64,000 bases of DNA from Pseudomaricurvus sp033283175 (GTDB lineage: Bacteria; Pseudomonadota; Gammaproteobacteria; Pseudomonadales; Cellvibrionaceae), in NCBI GenBank assembly GCA_033283175.1, contig JAWMQM010000001.1:682001-746000 (forward strand), read 5' to 3'. Both the position numbers and the translations under genes were made by a program. Of this stretch, positions 44,193 to 53,114 are shown one piece after another. The notes under the pieces are model-generated. The model saw only the letters and a list, made by a program, of their open reading frames with translations. It made no database searches and had not been told where the DNA came from. Position 1 is the stretch's first letter, and the number at the start of each line of letters is the position of its first letter.

Positions 44193-45602
44193 ATGGGTAA
44201 CATACTGGTAGTCGAAGACGAAGTTATTATCCGCACCGCGCTGCGCAAGCTGCTGGAGCGCAACAAATACGACGTCAGCGAAGCCGCCTCGGTTAAAGAG
44301 GCCCTGAGCCGCTATGACATTGGCAGCTACGACCTGATCATCAGCGACCTGCGCCTGCCCGGCGCCCCCGGTACCGATATGATCAAGGCCGCCGGTGAAG
44401 TGCCGGTGCTGATCATGACCAGCTACGCCAGCCTGCGCTCCGCCGTGGACTCCATGCGTCTGGGTGCCGTTGACTACATCGCCAAACCCTTCGATCACGA
44501 CGAGATGGTGGCCGCCGTCAAACGCGCCATCGGCAAGGCCAATGATGCCGCGCGCCAGCGCCAGCCCAGCAAGACTTCCAGCCACCAGATTCCTGGCATG
44601 ATCGGCAGCAGTCCGGTCATGAAGACACTGTACAACCGCATTCACAAGGTCTCCCCCACAAGCGCCACCGTGCTGATCCACGGTGAAACCGGCACCGGCA
44701 AGGAATTGGTGGCCAAGGCCATCCACAGCGAGAGCCCGCGCCACGGCAAGCCGCTGATTTCGGTGAACTGCGCCGCCATCCCCGAGACCCTGATTGAATC
44801 CGAACTGTTTGGCCATGAGAAAGGCGCCTTTACCGGCGCCGCCCACAAGAATGAGGGCCTGATTGCCGCCGCCGACGGTGGCACCCTGTTCCTGGACGAG
44901 ATCGGTGAACTGCCACTGGAGGCGCAGGCGCGCCTGCTGCGGGTACTGCAGGAGGGTGAGGTCAGGCCACTGGGCTCCACCGAATCACGCCGCGTCGATG
45001 TGCGCCTCGTGAGCGCCACCCACCGCGACCTGCGCAAGTTGTGTCAGGAGGGGCGCTTCCGCGAAGACCTCTTCTACCGCATCAATGTGGTACAGCTGGT
45101 GCTGCCACCGCTGCGCGACCGCGGCCGCGACATCCTGTCACTGGCAGAATCGCTGCTGCAGCGCTACTGCGGCGACATGGGCAAGGAGATCCTTAGCCTG
45201 ACACCGGAAGCCATCCAGGCCATTACCACCTACACCTGGCCCGGTAACGTGCGGGAGCTGGAGAACGCCATTCAGCGCGCCGTGATCCTCTGTGAGGACG
45301 AACACGAGATCTCCCACGAACTGCTCTCTATCGACCTGGACCTGGTGGATGTCAGCGGCGAGAAGGCGGAGATAATCGAGGAAGTCCGGCGCACGAGGGG
45401 CGACTCCGACGCCGATACTCGCTCCACCCCGGAACCGACTGAAGATCTCTCCCTGGAGGACTACTTCCAGCATTTTGTGCTGGAGCATCAGGATCACATG
45501 AGCGAAACCGAACTGGCGCGCAAACTGGGCGTCAGCCGCAAATGCCTGTGGGAGCGCCGTCAACGTCTCGGCATTCCCCGCAAAAAGACCGCTGCCAAGT
45601 AG
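44193..45602 (+). CDS. cbrB: NtrC-family response regulator CbrB
   Basis: 469 residues from the ATG at 44193 (MGNILVVEDE). A receiver domain with Asp52 (LIISDLRLPG) and Lys in AKPFDHDE; an AAA+ sigma54-activation domain with Walker A GETGTGKE, the GAFTGA loop (HEKGAFTGAAH) and Walker B GGTLFLDEIGE; and a Fis-type helix-turn-helix at the end (ETELARKLGVSRKCLWERRQ). It should activate the sigma54 promoter of the RNA gene just downstream. Confidence 0.95.
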   Translation: MGNILVVEDEVIIRTALRKLLERNKYDVSEAASVKEALSRYDIGSYDLIISDLRLPGAPGTDMIKAAGEVPVLIMTSYASLRSAVDSMRLGAVDYIAKPFDHDEMVAAVKRAIGKANDAARQRQPSKTSSHQIPGMIGSSPVMKTLYNRIHKVSPTSATVLIHGETGTGKELVAKAIHSESPRHGKPLISVNCAAIPETLIESELFGHEKGAFTGAAHKNEGLIAAADGGTLFLDEIGELPLEAQARLLRVLQEGEVRPLGSTESRRVDVRLVSATHRDLRKLCQEGRFREDLFYRINVVQLVLPPLRDRGRDILSLAESLLQRYCGDMGKEILSLTPEAIQAITTYTWPGNVRELENAIQRAVILCEDEHEISHELLSIDLDLVDVSGEKAEIIEEVRRTRGDSDADTRSTPEPTEDLSLEDYFQHFVLEHQDHMSETELARKLGVSRKCLWERRQRLGIPRKKTAAK

Positions 45603-45627
45603 CACCCTGGGCCCCAGCCCCTCCCCT

Positions 45628-45652
45628 CCGAAGCCGCTCGTAACGGCTTCGG
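45628..45652 (+). terminator. Hairpin after cbrB
   Basis: A perfect 9-bp stem (45628-45636 with 45644-45652) with a 7-base loop, 25 bases after cbrB. No T-run follows, so it may be a weak or Rho-assisted stop. Confidence 0.45.
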
Positions 45653-45795
45653 CACCTTCCGGCCCGCCGCTCAACCCGCAACAGCACCCCCGTTCCCCTG
45701 TCCGCACTTCCGCCCGCAGCCTGCCCGCACACCCCGGCCCAATGCGATAGCGCAGCGGCACTCTGCGACGGTAACCACGCCCCTGCGGGGGCGGG

Positions 45796-45821
45796 TGTTA
45801 CCAAAGCGGAACGGTGTAACA
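45796..45821 (+). promoter_or_regulatory. CbrB-type upstream activator site
   Basis: An exact TGTTAC-N14-GTAACA palindrome (45796-45801 and 45816-45821), the form reported for CbrB binding upstream of crcZ in Pseudomonas. It lies about 100 bases before the sigma54 promoter, a normal enhancer distance. A further GGTAAC/GTTACC inversion overlaps to the left (about 45770-45802). Confidence 0.75.
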
Positions 45822-45917
45822 GAAACAGGGATATTCGGTAACGAAGTAAGACGCTGTGCCTCAAAGAAAAACAGGATATATTTTTCTAACTATATGATTT
45901 ATAAGAATATTCAATAG

Positions 45918-45933
45918 TTGGCACAGCAAATGC
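45918..45933 (+). promoter_or_regulatory. Sigma54 (RpoN) promoter
   Basis: TTGGCAC at 45918-45924, with GG (45920-45921) separated by exactly 10 bases from GC (45932-45933). This is the -24/-12 signature. It points into the A-rich region that resembles CrcZ. Confidence 0.8.
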
Positions 45934-45944
45934 TTTGTATACGA

Positions 45945-46232
45945 GCAATAATAACAACAAATAATAACAACAACCGACAACTCTAATAACAACAACAAAT
46001 AATAAGAAACTTAAAACGACAATAATAAAAACAACAAATAATAAGAAAAACAGAAAATTACTGAGATAACGGCAAAACAATAACAATAGCGTTTGACTGA
46101 CTGTTACAACTGACGACATTTGGAGAGAATTTGCCAAAGAGCAAATTACCGCGTGCAGGGATGCTGACTGTTTCGCGGCAACACATCTGGATGATGATAT
46201 ATTCTACGGGAAAGCCACGGCTTTCCCGTTTT
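45945..46232 (+). ncRNA. crcZ: CrcZ-like Hfq/Crc-sequestering small RNA
   Basis: About 288 nt from a start predicted 12 bases after the sigma54 -12 box to a strong terminator. The first 150 nt are dominated by AACAACAA, AATAATAA and AATAACAA runs (45947-46086), the CA-motif type bound by Hfq with Crc. Position between cbrB and pcnB, CbrB site, sigma54 promoter and A-rich motifs all match crcZ of Pseudomonas, which relieves catabolite repression by titrating Hfq. P. aeruginosa CrcZ is about 400 nt, so this would be shorter. The 5' end is a prediction. Confidence 0.8.
46206..46232 (+). terminator. Rho-independent terminator of the CrcZ-like RNA
   Basis: An 11-bp inverted repeat (46206-46216 with 46219-46229) with a tight loop and TTTTC tail, the only strong terminator between cbrB and pcnB. 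Confidence 0.85.
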
Positions 46233-46402
46233 CATTTCTGCCCACAGCCTCTGTTCTGACAATCCCTGACTGGCGTGTTACACTGCCGCCCGCAGAATAG
46301 ACCCCCTGCCCCGACAAGAGTTCCCCGGTATCCGGCAGGGCATCATCACCCACACCCTCCCTGCGCACCGCGGAGCCGGGCAGCCAACCAGTAGTTCTGA
46401 CC

Positions 46403-47761
46403 ATGCTGAAGAAGCTTTTACGCTTACCACTGATCAACTCCCTGACCAAGAAGAGTCCGGCACTGCACCACACCATCGTGCCGCGGGAGAAGCACAACAT
46501 CTCCCGCCGCAACATCAGTCGCTCGGCGATCAAGGTGATGCAGCGACTGCAGGAAGGCGGCTTTGAAGCCTACCTGGTGGGTGGCGGCGTTCGCGACCTG
46601 CTGCTGGGAGGACACCCGAAAGACTTTGATGTGGCCACCAATGCCACACCGGAGCAGGTGCGTCACCTGTTCCGCAGCTCCCGCATCATCGGCCGCCGTT
46701 TCAAGATCGTACACGTGCGCTTTGGCCGCGAGATTATCGAGGTCACCACCTTCCGCGGCCATCACACCGAAGACACCAGCGGCAACCACTCCGCCCGTTC
46801 CGACGACGGCATGCTGCTGCGGGACAATGTCTACGGTGATATCCGCAGTGATGCCGTACGGCGGGACTTTACCGTCAACGCCCTCTACTACACCCTCGAT
46901 CACTTCAGCATCCACGACTTCACCGGTGGCATGCAGGACATTGCCCGGCGCAAGATCCGCATCATCGGCGACCCCGAGACCCGCTACAAAGAGGATCCTG
47001 TGCGGTTGCTGCGGGCCGTGCGCTTCGCCGGCAAGCTGGACTTTACCCTCGACAAGGCCACCGCCGAACCCATCGCCCGCCTGGCGCCACTGCTGGGCAA
47101 TATCGCCTCAGCGCGCATCTTCGACGAAGTGCTGAAGCTCTTTATGGGCGGCTATGGCGCCCCGCTGCTGCCACTGATGGAGCAGTACGGCCTGCTGGCC
47201 CAGGTGTTTCCGGATCTGGCCGCCGTGCTGGCCGATGGTGACGAGCTGGGTCGCAAGCTGGTGGAGCAGGCACTGCACAACACCGACCACCGCATCCGCA
47301 CCGACCAGCGGGTAACACCGGCCTATATCTTTGCCGCCCTGCTGTGGCCACCGCTGTGCGCCGAGGAGGCGCGTTTGCGCGCCGAGGGCATGCAGCCCAG
47401 CCTGGCACACCAGCAGGCGGCTCAGAACGTGATCCAGCGCCAGCTGCAAATCACCGCCATCCCCAAGCGCTTCACCCAGAGCATGCGCGAAATCTGGGAG
47501 CTGCAGCACCGCCTGCAAAGCCGCAGCGGGAACCGTGCGCAGCGTAACTTTGAGCACCCCCGTTTCCGGGCCGCCTACGATTTTGTGCTGATGCGCGAGG
47601 CCGCTGGCGAAGACCTGCAGGGACTGGGCGACTGGTGGACCCGCTACCAGGATGCGAATGAGGAGGGACGCGAGGCATTGGTGGCCGACCTCGGCAGCAA
47701 CAAGGGCAGCGGCAAGCGCCGTCGCCGCCCGCGCCGCCGCAAGCCGCAACAGACCCATTGA
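46403..47761 (+). CDS. pcnB: Poly(A) polymerase I
   Basis: 452 residues. Class II nucleotidyltransferase head: AYLVGGGVRDLLLGG and DFDVATNATPEQV with the catalytic Asp pair, then the RRDFTVNALYY and EDPVRLLRAVRFA segments of the CCA/PAP family. The C-terminus is very basic (GSGKRRRRPRRRKPQQ), typical of PcnB rather than CCA enzymes. It adds 3' tails that start RNA decay. Followed 35 bases later by folK. Confidence 0.95.
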   Translation: MLKKLLRLPLINSLTKKSPALHHTIVPREKHNISRRNISRSAIKVMQRLQEGGFEAYLVGGGVRDLLLGGHPKDFDVATNATPEQVRHLFRSSRIIGRRFKIVHVRFGREIIEVTTFRGHHTEDTSGNHSARSDDGMLLRDNVYGDIRSDAVRRDFTVNALYYTLDHFSIHDFTGGMQDIARRKIRIIGDPETRYKEDPVRLLRAVRFAGKLDFTLDKATAEPIARLAPLLGNIASARIFDEVLKLFMGGYGAPLLPLMEQYGLLAQVFPDLAAVLADGDELGRKLVEQALHNTDHRIRTDQRVTPAYIFAALLWPPLCAEEARLRAEGMQPSLAHQQAAQNVIQRQLQITAIPKRFTQSMREIWELQHRLQSRSGNRAQRNFEHPRFRAAYDFVLMREAAGEDLQGLGDWWTRYQDANEEGREALVADLGSNKGSGKRRRRPRRRKPQQTH

Positions 47762-47796
47762 GCTGAACCACCATCCGTAACAGAGGTCGCAATCCC

Positions 47797-48300
47797 ATGA
47801 GTCTGGCGTTTATCGGCCTGGGCAGTAATCTCAACAACCCTCTGCAACAAGTGCAAAAAGCCCTGCAGGCCCTCGCCGGTCTGCCGGGCAGCGAGCTGCT
47901 GCAGGTCTCCCGCTGGTACCGCAGCAAAGCCATTGGCCCCGGCGAGCAACCGGATTTCGTCAATGGCGTCGCACTGCTGCAGACCTCCCTGGAGCCGCTG
48001 GCCCTGCTGGATGCCCTGCAGGCCATTGAGCACGACCACCAGCGCGTGCGGGAAATTCGCTGGGGGCCACGCACCCTGGACCTGGACCTGCTGCTCTACG
48101 ATCAGCAATGCATCGACCACCAGCGACTGCAGGTGCCACACCCCTGGCTGACCCGGCGCAATTTTGTACTCTGGCCACTGGCGGACATTGATCCCGCCCT
48201 GACCCTTCCCAGCGGCGAGTCAATTACGTCATTATTGGCAGACTGCTCGATGGACGGGCTGGAACCACTGGCACTCTCAGCAGGAGCGGACCGTGACTGA
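47797..48300 (+). CDS. folK: 2-amino-4-hydroxy-6-hydroxymethyldihydropteridine pyrophosphokinase
   Basis: A 167-residue folate-pathway enzyme: FIGLGSNLNNPLQQV, then PDFVNGVALLQT, and the signature RWGPRTLDLDLLLYD with HPWLTRRNFVLWPLADI. Its end overlaps the next gene by 8 bases. Confidence 0.97.
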   Translation: MSLAFIGLGSNLNNPLQQVQKALQALAGLPGSELLQVSRWYRSKAIGPGEQPDFVNGVALLQTSLEPLALLDALQAIEHDHQRVREIRWGPRTLDLDLLLYDQQCIDHQRLQVPHPWLTRRNFVLWPLADIDPALTLPSGESITSLLADCSMDGLEPLALSAGADRD

Positions 48301-48973
48301 AGGTTTTAACATCACCCTGGACAGCGCTGGCAAAAGCCTGCCTCGCTTTATTGCCATTGAAGGGCCCATTGGTGTCGGCAAGACCACCCTGGCCCGGCAC
48401 CTGGCCAAAAGCCTGCAATACGAGCTGCTGCAGGAGAAAACCGGTGAGAACCCGTTCCTCAACCGCTTCTACGAAAACCCCAAGGCCGCCGCCCTCCCCA
48501 CTCAGCTCTTCTTTCTGTTCCAGCGCGCCCAGCAATTGCAGGACCTGCGGCAACAGGACCTGTTCCAGAGCTGCCTGGTGGCAGACTTCCTGATGGACAA
48601 GGATCAGTTGTTCGCCCAGGTGACCCTCGACGATGACGAGCTCAATATCTACCAGCAGGTACATGACCAGCTGCAGATTGACGCCCCGCAACCGGATCTG
48701 GTGATCTACCTGCAGGCACCCACGGCGGTGCTGGAGGAGCGCGTGAAGCACCGTGGCGTGGAGGCGGAACGCAACATTGACAGCGGCTACCTGGCCACCC
48801 TCAACGATGCCTACATGCACTTTTTCCACTATTACGACCAGGCACCGCTGCTGATCGTTAACGCCACCGAGCTGGATCTGGCCAACAACCCGGATCACTA
48901 CCACCAGCTGGTGGACTATATGCTGACCGTGAAGAGCGGCCGCCACTACTACAACCCAACCCCGACCCTGTAG
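48293..48973 (+). CDS. Deoxynucleoside kinase
   Basis: A 226-residue P-loop kinase of the deoxyadenosine/deoxyguanosine kinase family. Walker A is IAIEGPIGVGKTTLA. LLQEKTGENPFLNRFYENP contains the acidic substrate-binding residues, and FLMDKDQLFAQVTL replaces the usual DRS-type motif region. VIYLQAPTAVLEERVKHRG is the lid. Start GTG at 48293 overlaps folK. It salvages deoxynucleosides; placed between folK and panB it is co-transcribed with vitamin genes without an evident link. Confidence 0.88.
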   Translation: MTEGFNITLDSAGKSLPRFIAIEGPIGVGKTTLARHLAKSLQYELLQEKTGENPFLNRFYENPKAAALPTQLFFLFQRAQQLQDLRQQDLFQSCLVADFLMDKDQLFAQVTLDDDELNIYQQVHDQLQIDAPQPDLVIYLQAPTAVLEERVKHRGVEAERNIDSGYLATLNDAYMHFFHYYDQAPLLIVNATELDLANNPDHYHQLVDYMLTVKSGRHYYNPTPTL

Positions 48974-48982
48974 AAGACTGCC

Positions 48983-49810
48983 ATGCCCTACTCTACTGTT
49001 CAGGCCAGCTCGGCCCTCAGCAAGCCCATCTCCATCCTCACCCTGCGCAAGATGAAAGAAGCCGGGGAGAAGTTTGTCACCGTTGCCCTCTACGACGCCC
49101 CCATGGCCGCCATGGCGCAGAAGAGTGGCGTGGAAGTCCTGCTGGTGGGCGACAGCCTCGGCATGACCGTGCTGGGCTATGACAGCACCATCCCGGTGAC
49201 CATGGAGCAGATGATCTACCATGTGGAAGCGGTGAAGCGCGGCAACGACAAATCCCTGATCATGGGCGACCTGCCGTTTATGACCTACGCCACGCCGGAG
49301 CAGGCCATGATCAATGCCGCCCGCGTCATGCAGGCGGGCGCACACATGGTCAAAATCGAAGGTGGTGCCTGGCTGGCGCCGACGGTACAAATGCTCAGCG
49401 AGCGCGGCATTCCGGTCTGCGCCCATCTGGGCCTGACTCCGCAGTCGGTGAACAAGTTTGGTGGCTTCCGCGTGCAGGGCCGCGATGATGAAGGGGCTGA
49501 ACAGATTCTGGAAGACGCCCGCCGGCTGGATGCGGCCGGTGCGGACCTGCTGGTGCTGGAGTGCGTTCCCTGTGAGTTGGCCCGCCGTATCACCGACGCC
49601 GTCAGCATGCCCACCATCGGTATCGGTGCCGGCAAGGAGACCGATGCCCAGGTGCTGGTGATCAACGACATTCTCGGGCTCACCGAAAAACCGCCCAAGT
49701 TCTCCAAGAACTTCCTGGTGGAAGCGGGGGATATCCCCGGCGCGCTGCGCAAGTACGCCGACGATGTAAAGACCGGTGTATTCCCCAGTCAGGAGCACAC
49801 CTTCGGCTGA
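48983..49810 (+). CDS. panB: 3-methyl-2-oxobutanoate hydroxymethyltransferase
   Basis: A 275-residue TIM-barrel enzyme, first committed step of pantothenate synthesis. LLVGDSLGMTVLGYDSTIPV, GDLPFMTYATPEQAMINA, KIEGGAWLAPTV, HLGLTPQSVNKFGGFRVQG and the metal/substrate residues in IGIGAGKETDAQVLV are all present. The usual neighbour panC does not follow: the next gene is ribA on the other strand. Confidence 0.97.
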   Translation: MPYSTVQASSALSKPISILTLRKMKEAGEKFVTVALYDAPMAAMAQKSGVEVLLVGDSLGMTVLGYDSTIPVTMEQMIYHVEAVKRGNDKSLIMGDLPFMTYATPEQAMINAARVMQAGAHMVKIEGGAWLAPTVQMLSERGIPVCAHLGLTPQSVNKFGGFRVQGRDDEGAEQILEDARRLDAAGADLLVLECVPCELARRITDAVSMPTIGIGAGKETDAQVLVINDILGLTEKPPKFSKNFLVEAGDIPGALRKYADDVKTGVFPSQEHTFG

Positions 49811-49826
49811 TCAGTCAGGCTGACGG

Positions 49827-49844
49827 CGCGGCGCCAGCGCCGCG
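49827..49844. other. GC hairpin between convergent panB and ribA
   Basis: A 7-bp stem (49827-49833 with 49838-49844) and CCAG loop without a T-run on either side. A possible weak terminator for both genes. Confidence 0.3.
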
Positions 49845-49852
49845 GCCACGAC

Positions 49853-50464
49853 TTATTCCGGGTCGTGCTCGCCCTGCTCATCCAGCAGGTGTCCGAGCTT
49901 GCCCTTTTTGGTCTGCAGGTAACGCAGGTTGTGGGGATTGCGGCCGGACTCGTGCGCCACCCGCTCCACCACATCAATTCCCAACTCCTTCAGGGCCTGC
50001 ACCTTGCGCGGGTTGTTGGTCATCAGGCGAATCTGGCGGATGTTCATGTGCTCCAGCATCGGCTTGAGGATGCTGTAATCACGCATATCCGCGCCAAAGC
50101 CCAGCGCCTCATTGGCTTCCACCGTGTCGGCGCCCATGTCCTGCAGGTGATAGGCCTTGATCTTGTTGAGCAGACCAATACCGCGCCCCTCCTGACGCAG
50201 GTAAAAGATCACCCCGCGCCCCTCGTTGGCAATGTTATTCATGGCCGCCTGCAGCTGGGCGCCACAGTCACAGCGCAGGCTGAACAGCGCATCCCCGGTG
50301 AGGCACTCGGAGTGGATCCGCGCCAGCACCGGCTCATCGGGGCCGATCTCGCCCATGCTCAGCACCAGGTGCTCTTTATTGGCCTCGGCATCTTCAAAGC
50401 CGTGCATATCGAACGTGCCCCAGGGAGTGGGCAGCTTTGAAGATTCAACGTAACGAACAGTCAC
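49853..50464 (-). CDS. ribA: GTP cyclohydrolase II
   Basis: 203 residues; opens GTP in the first step of riboflavin synthesis. The zinc site is HSECLTGDALFSLRCDCGAQ (three Cys), and RQEGRGIGLLNKIKAYHLQD carries the catalytic Arg region. Start GTG at 50464 follows GAGG by seven bases. It stands alone, not fused to a RibB domain. Confidence 0.96.
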   Translation of the reverse strand: MTVRYVESSKLPTPWGTFDMHGFEDAEANKEHLVLSMGEIGPDEPVLARIHSECLTGDALFSLRCDCGAQLQAAMNNIANEGRGVIFYLRQEGRGIGLLNKIKAYHLQDMGADTVEANEALGFGADMRDYSILKPMLEHMNIRQIRLMTNNPRKVQALKELGIDVVERVAHESGRNPHNLRYLQTKKGKLGHLLDEQGEHDPE

Positions 50465-50502
50465 TCTCTAACCTCATTTCAAACCGGCAGCGGCCGGTGT
50501 CA

Positions 50503-51138
50503 TCAGTACTGGCTCCTGAGCACCAGCACACCATTTTCCCGCTGCATCTGCACCTCATTCAGAAAGCTGTTACCCAGCAGTATGACATGGGGAAAATCAC
50601 TCATATTTACCAGCGCCGCCACATTCTCCACGACCACTGCGCCAACACTGACCCGCTCCAGCATCAACTGGTACGCCCTGGCGTTGCCATTGGCCGTCTG
50701 CATGGTCACCGCCTGTCCATTGCGATAGTCCAGTCCCAGTGCCCTCGCCTGCGGCAGGCTCATCACCACGGTGGTGGCGCCGGTATCCACCATGGCCTCC
50801 ACGCTGTGGCCGTTAATGGCGATGGGCGTGACATAGTGACCACCGGCGTCGGGGGAGAGGCGCACTTCGCTGCCCTCGCTCTCGGTAAAACTGGCCGCAA
50901 TATAGCGGGACACACCCACCTTGTGGCGCTTGCCATCAATCTCCAGCAGCGCCTCGCGGCTGCTGGCCTGCAGCAAGGTGACACCAGCCACACTCTCACC
51001 CTCGCGCAATAACTGCTGCTCGCTGCCGATCTGCAGCAGGGCACGTTTGGGAAACAGCGCCTTTACCTGCACCGCCGGCGCCGCCTGCAGGGCAGTCATC
51101 CACCCCAGCAGTAGTACCGCAAGCGTCAGTCTCATCAT
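50503..51138 (-). CDS. Exported retropepsin-like aspartic protease
   Basis: 211 residues with a signal peptide (about 1-19). The C-terminal half is a clan AA (retroviral-type) protease domain: VEAMVDTGATTVVMS holds the catalytic DTGA and VILLGNSFLNEV is the paired hydrophobic-Gly strand. The N-terminal half (LLQIGSEQQLLREGESV) resembles a PDZ-like or GspC-type beta segment. Substrate unknown. It lies between pgpA and ribA. Confidence 0.85.
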   Translation of the reverse strand: MMRLTLAVLLLGWMTALQAAPAVQVKALFPKRALLQIGSEQQLLREGESVAGVTLLQASSREALLEIDGKRHKVGVSRYIAASFTESEGSEVRLSPDAGGHYVTPIAINGHSVEAMVDTGATTVVMSLPQARALGLDYRNGQAVTMQTANGNARAYQLMLERVSVGAVVVENVAALVNMSDFPHVILLGNSFLNEVQMQRENGVLVLRSQY

Positions 51139-51151
51139 CCTTGTCCTTACG

Positions 51152-51625
51152 CTATACCCACAGGGCTATGGCCTGCAGGCAGATCAGTGCCAGCAATCCT
51201 GCCAGCACATCATCCAGCATGATGCCGAAACCACCGTGCACGTGCCGGTCGCACCAGGAGATAGGCCAGGGCTTCCAGACATCAAACAGGCGGAACAGGG
51301 CAAAACCCAGCACCACCCACAGCCACCCAGGCGGCGCCGCCAGCATGGTAATCCAGTAGCCGACAAACTCATCCCAGACGATACCCGGGTGGTCATGCAC
51401 CCCCATATCCGCCGCAGTGGCGTGGCAGAGGTAGATGCCCAGCAGAAACGCCGCCACTACCAGCGCGGCGTAGAGAGGCAGCGACAGCTGCGCCAGCAAC
51501 AGGTAAAGGGGCACCGCTGCCAGGGTGCCTACGGTACCCGGTGCTTTCGGCGACAGGCCGGAGCCAAAACCAAACGCCAGCCAGTGCACCGGATGACGCA
51601 ACAGGGCGCGGAACGAATCAGTCAT
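51152..51625 (-). CDS. pgpA: Phosphatidylglycerophosphatase A
   Basis: 157 residues, integral membrane: three to four hydrophobic segments. Signature residues are in FGSGLSPKAPGTVGTLAA, GVHDHPGIVWDEFVGYWI, and RLFDVWKPWPISWCDRHVHGGFGIMLDD. It removes phosphate from phosphatidylglycerophosphate. The ATG at 51625 falls just after the thiL stop; thiL-pgpA is a conserved pair. Confidence 0.95.
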   Translation of the reverse strand: MTDSFRALLRHPVHWLAFGFGSGLSPKAPGTVGTLAAVPLYLLLAQLSLPLYAALVVAAFLLGIYLCHATAADMGVHDHPGIVWDEFVGYWITMLAAPPGWLWVVLGFALFRLFDVWKPWPISWCDRHVHGGFGIMLDDVLAGLLALICLQAIALWV

Positions 51626-51626
51626 G

Positions 51627-52589
51627 CTACTCAAAATGTTGGTAACCCTGGCGCTTCAACGGCACCTCCCGCCCCTTGTAGAAGCAGGTGACGCCGGAAC
51701 CCCGGGTAATTTCGCCAATGTGTGTGGCCTGCAGCCGTTTCTGCTCAATCAGTCGCTCCAGCTCACCGATGCGCGCCTGCGGCACGGTAAAACAGAGCTC
51801 GTAGTCATCGCCACCGCTCAACGCCCACTGCACGCCTTTATCCAGTGACACCAGCTTGCGCACCGGCTCCGACAGCGGCAACTTGCCGAGATCAATTCTG
51901 GCACCCACCACACTCTCTTCGCAGATGTGCCCAAGATCTGCCACCAGCCCATCGGAGATATCGATGGCGGCATTGGCCAGGCCCTGCAGCTTCTGCCCGA
52001 AGGCAATACGCGGCTCCGGCCGGTAATAGCGGGTCATGAAGTAGTTGAAGGCGGATTTACCCACCTCCAGCTGCTTTTTAATCACCGCCAGTGCCGCAGC
52101 ACCGTCGCCAACACTGCCGGTCACGTAAACCCAGTCGCCTACCGCGGCGTTGCCGCGCAGCAGCGCCCGGCCGGGTGCCACACTACCATGCACCTGCAGG
52201 GTGATGGTCAGGGGGCCACGGGTGGTATCACCACCCACCAGGGCGATGTTGAAGTCGGCCGCAACCCGCAACAGGCCGCGGGCAAAACTCTGCACCCAGG
52301 CTTCATCGGCCGAGGGCAGGGTCAGCCCGAGGGTAAACCAGAGTGGCTCCGCGCCCATGGCCGCCAGGTCGCTTAGGTTAACCCGCAGCGCCCGCTCCGC
52401 AATCAGCTCCGGATCCGCATTGGGGGGAAAATGCACCCCGCCCACCAGGGTATCCATGGAAACCGCCAGTTGCTGCCCCTCGGGCACACTGAGCAGTGCA
52501 CAGTCATCACCGACGCCACGCACCACCCCAAAGGCACCACTCTCCTGCTGGAAGTAGCGCCGGATCAGCTCGAATTCACCCATCGCCAT
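51627..52589 (-). CDS. thiL: Thiamine-monophosphate kinase
   Basis: 320 residues from the ATG at 52589 (MAMGEFELIRRYF); an ATG at 52583 is equally possible, while the frame further upstream is not coding. VGDDCALL, MDTLVGGVHF (metal-binding Asp), RVNLSDLAAMGAEP and GGDTTRGPLTITLQVHG identify it. It makes thiamine diphosphate. It follows nusB in the standard ribH-nusB-thiL-pgpA order. Confidence 0.96.
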   Translation of the reverse strand: MAMGEFELIRRYFQQESGAFGVVRGVGDDCALLSVPEGQQLAVSMDTLVGGVHFPPNADPELIAERALRVNLSDLAAMGAEPLWFTLGLTLPSADEAWVQSFARGLLRVAADFNIALVGGDTTRGPLTITLQVHGSVAPGRALLRGNAAVGDWVYVTGSVGDGAAALAVIKKQLEVGKSAFNYFMTRYYRPEPRIAFGQKLQGLANAAIDISDGLVADLGHICEESVVGARIDLGKLPLSEPVRKLVSLDKGVQWALSGGDDYELCFTVPQARIGELERLIEQKRLQATHIGEITRGSGVTCFYKGREVPLKRQGYQHFE

Positions 52590-52632
52590 CTGGTTGTCTG
52601 TCCCTGCCCTGCCCGGTCGGCATACAGCTCCC

Positions 52633-53085
52633 TCAGGAGCGGTTACCGCGCTCGGCCTGCACCTCGATAGCACGATGATCGGCGGCCACTTTATCCAGCA
52701 CGCCGTTAATGAACTTGTGGCTGTCGGTGGCGCCGAACTTTTTCGCCAGCGCCACCGCTTCGTTGATGACGACCTTGTAGGGCACATCAATGCGGAACAT
52801 CAGCTCGTAGGTCGCCAGCCGCAACAGCGCCTGGGTGATAGGATCCAGCTCGTTCTGCTCCCGCTCCTGCAGGTATTGACCAAAGGCCTCCTCCAGTTCG
52901 GAGAGACGCTGAGGCACCTTGTGCAGCAGCTCGCGGTAGTAGGCGGTGTCCACCTTGCTCATGTCGTTATCGCTGTGGAATTCCGCTTCAATAACGTTGA
53001 GCGCCGCGGAAGTCATCTGCCACTGGTACAGCGACTGCATGGCGTAGTGTCTGGCTTTGCGGCGCGCCGCAGGTGATACGGTCAT
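52633..53085 (-). CDS. nusB: Transcription antitermination factor NusB
   Basis: A 150-residue all-helical protein that binds boxA RNA with NusE. It starts MTVSPAARRKARHYAMQSLY and carries YKVVINEAVALAKKFGATDS and KFINGVLDKVA. The ATG at 53085 was chosen over a TTG at 53103 that falls in the ribH-nusB gap. Confidence 0.96.
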   Translation of the reverse strand: MTVSPAARRKARHYAMQSLYQWQMTSAALNVIEAEFHSDNDMSKVDTAYYRELLHKVPQRLSELEEAFGQYLQEREQNELDPITQALLRLATYELMFRIDVPYKVVINEAVALAKKFGATDSHKFINGVLDKVAADHRAIEVQAERGNRS

Positions 53086-53114
53086 GGAGATCAACCCTGT
53101 CAATGAACCGGGAA

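Noticed and set aside
45885..46137. Minus-strand open frame rich in Leu/Val/Phe across the A-rich region
   Set aside because: It is the complement of AAC/AAT repeats in the CrcZ-like RNA; the composition explains the frame.
48224..49798. 524-codon minus-strand frame spanning the deoxynucleoside kinase and panB
   Set aside because: It runs antisense to two well-identified genes and crosses their junction; no motif supports it.
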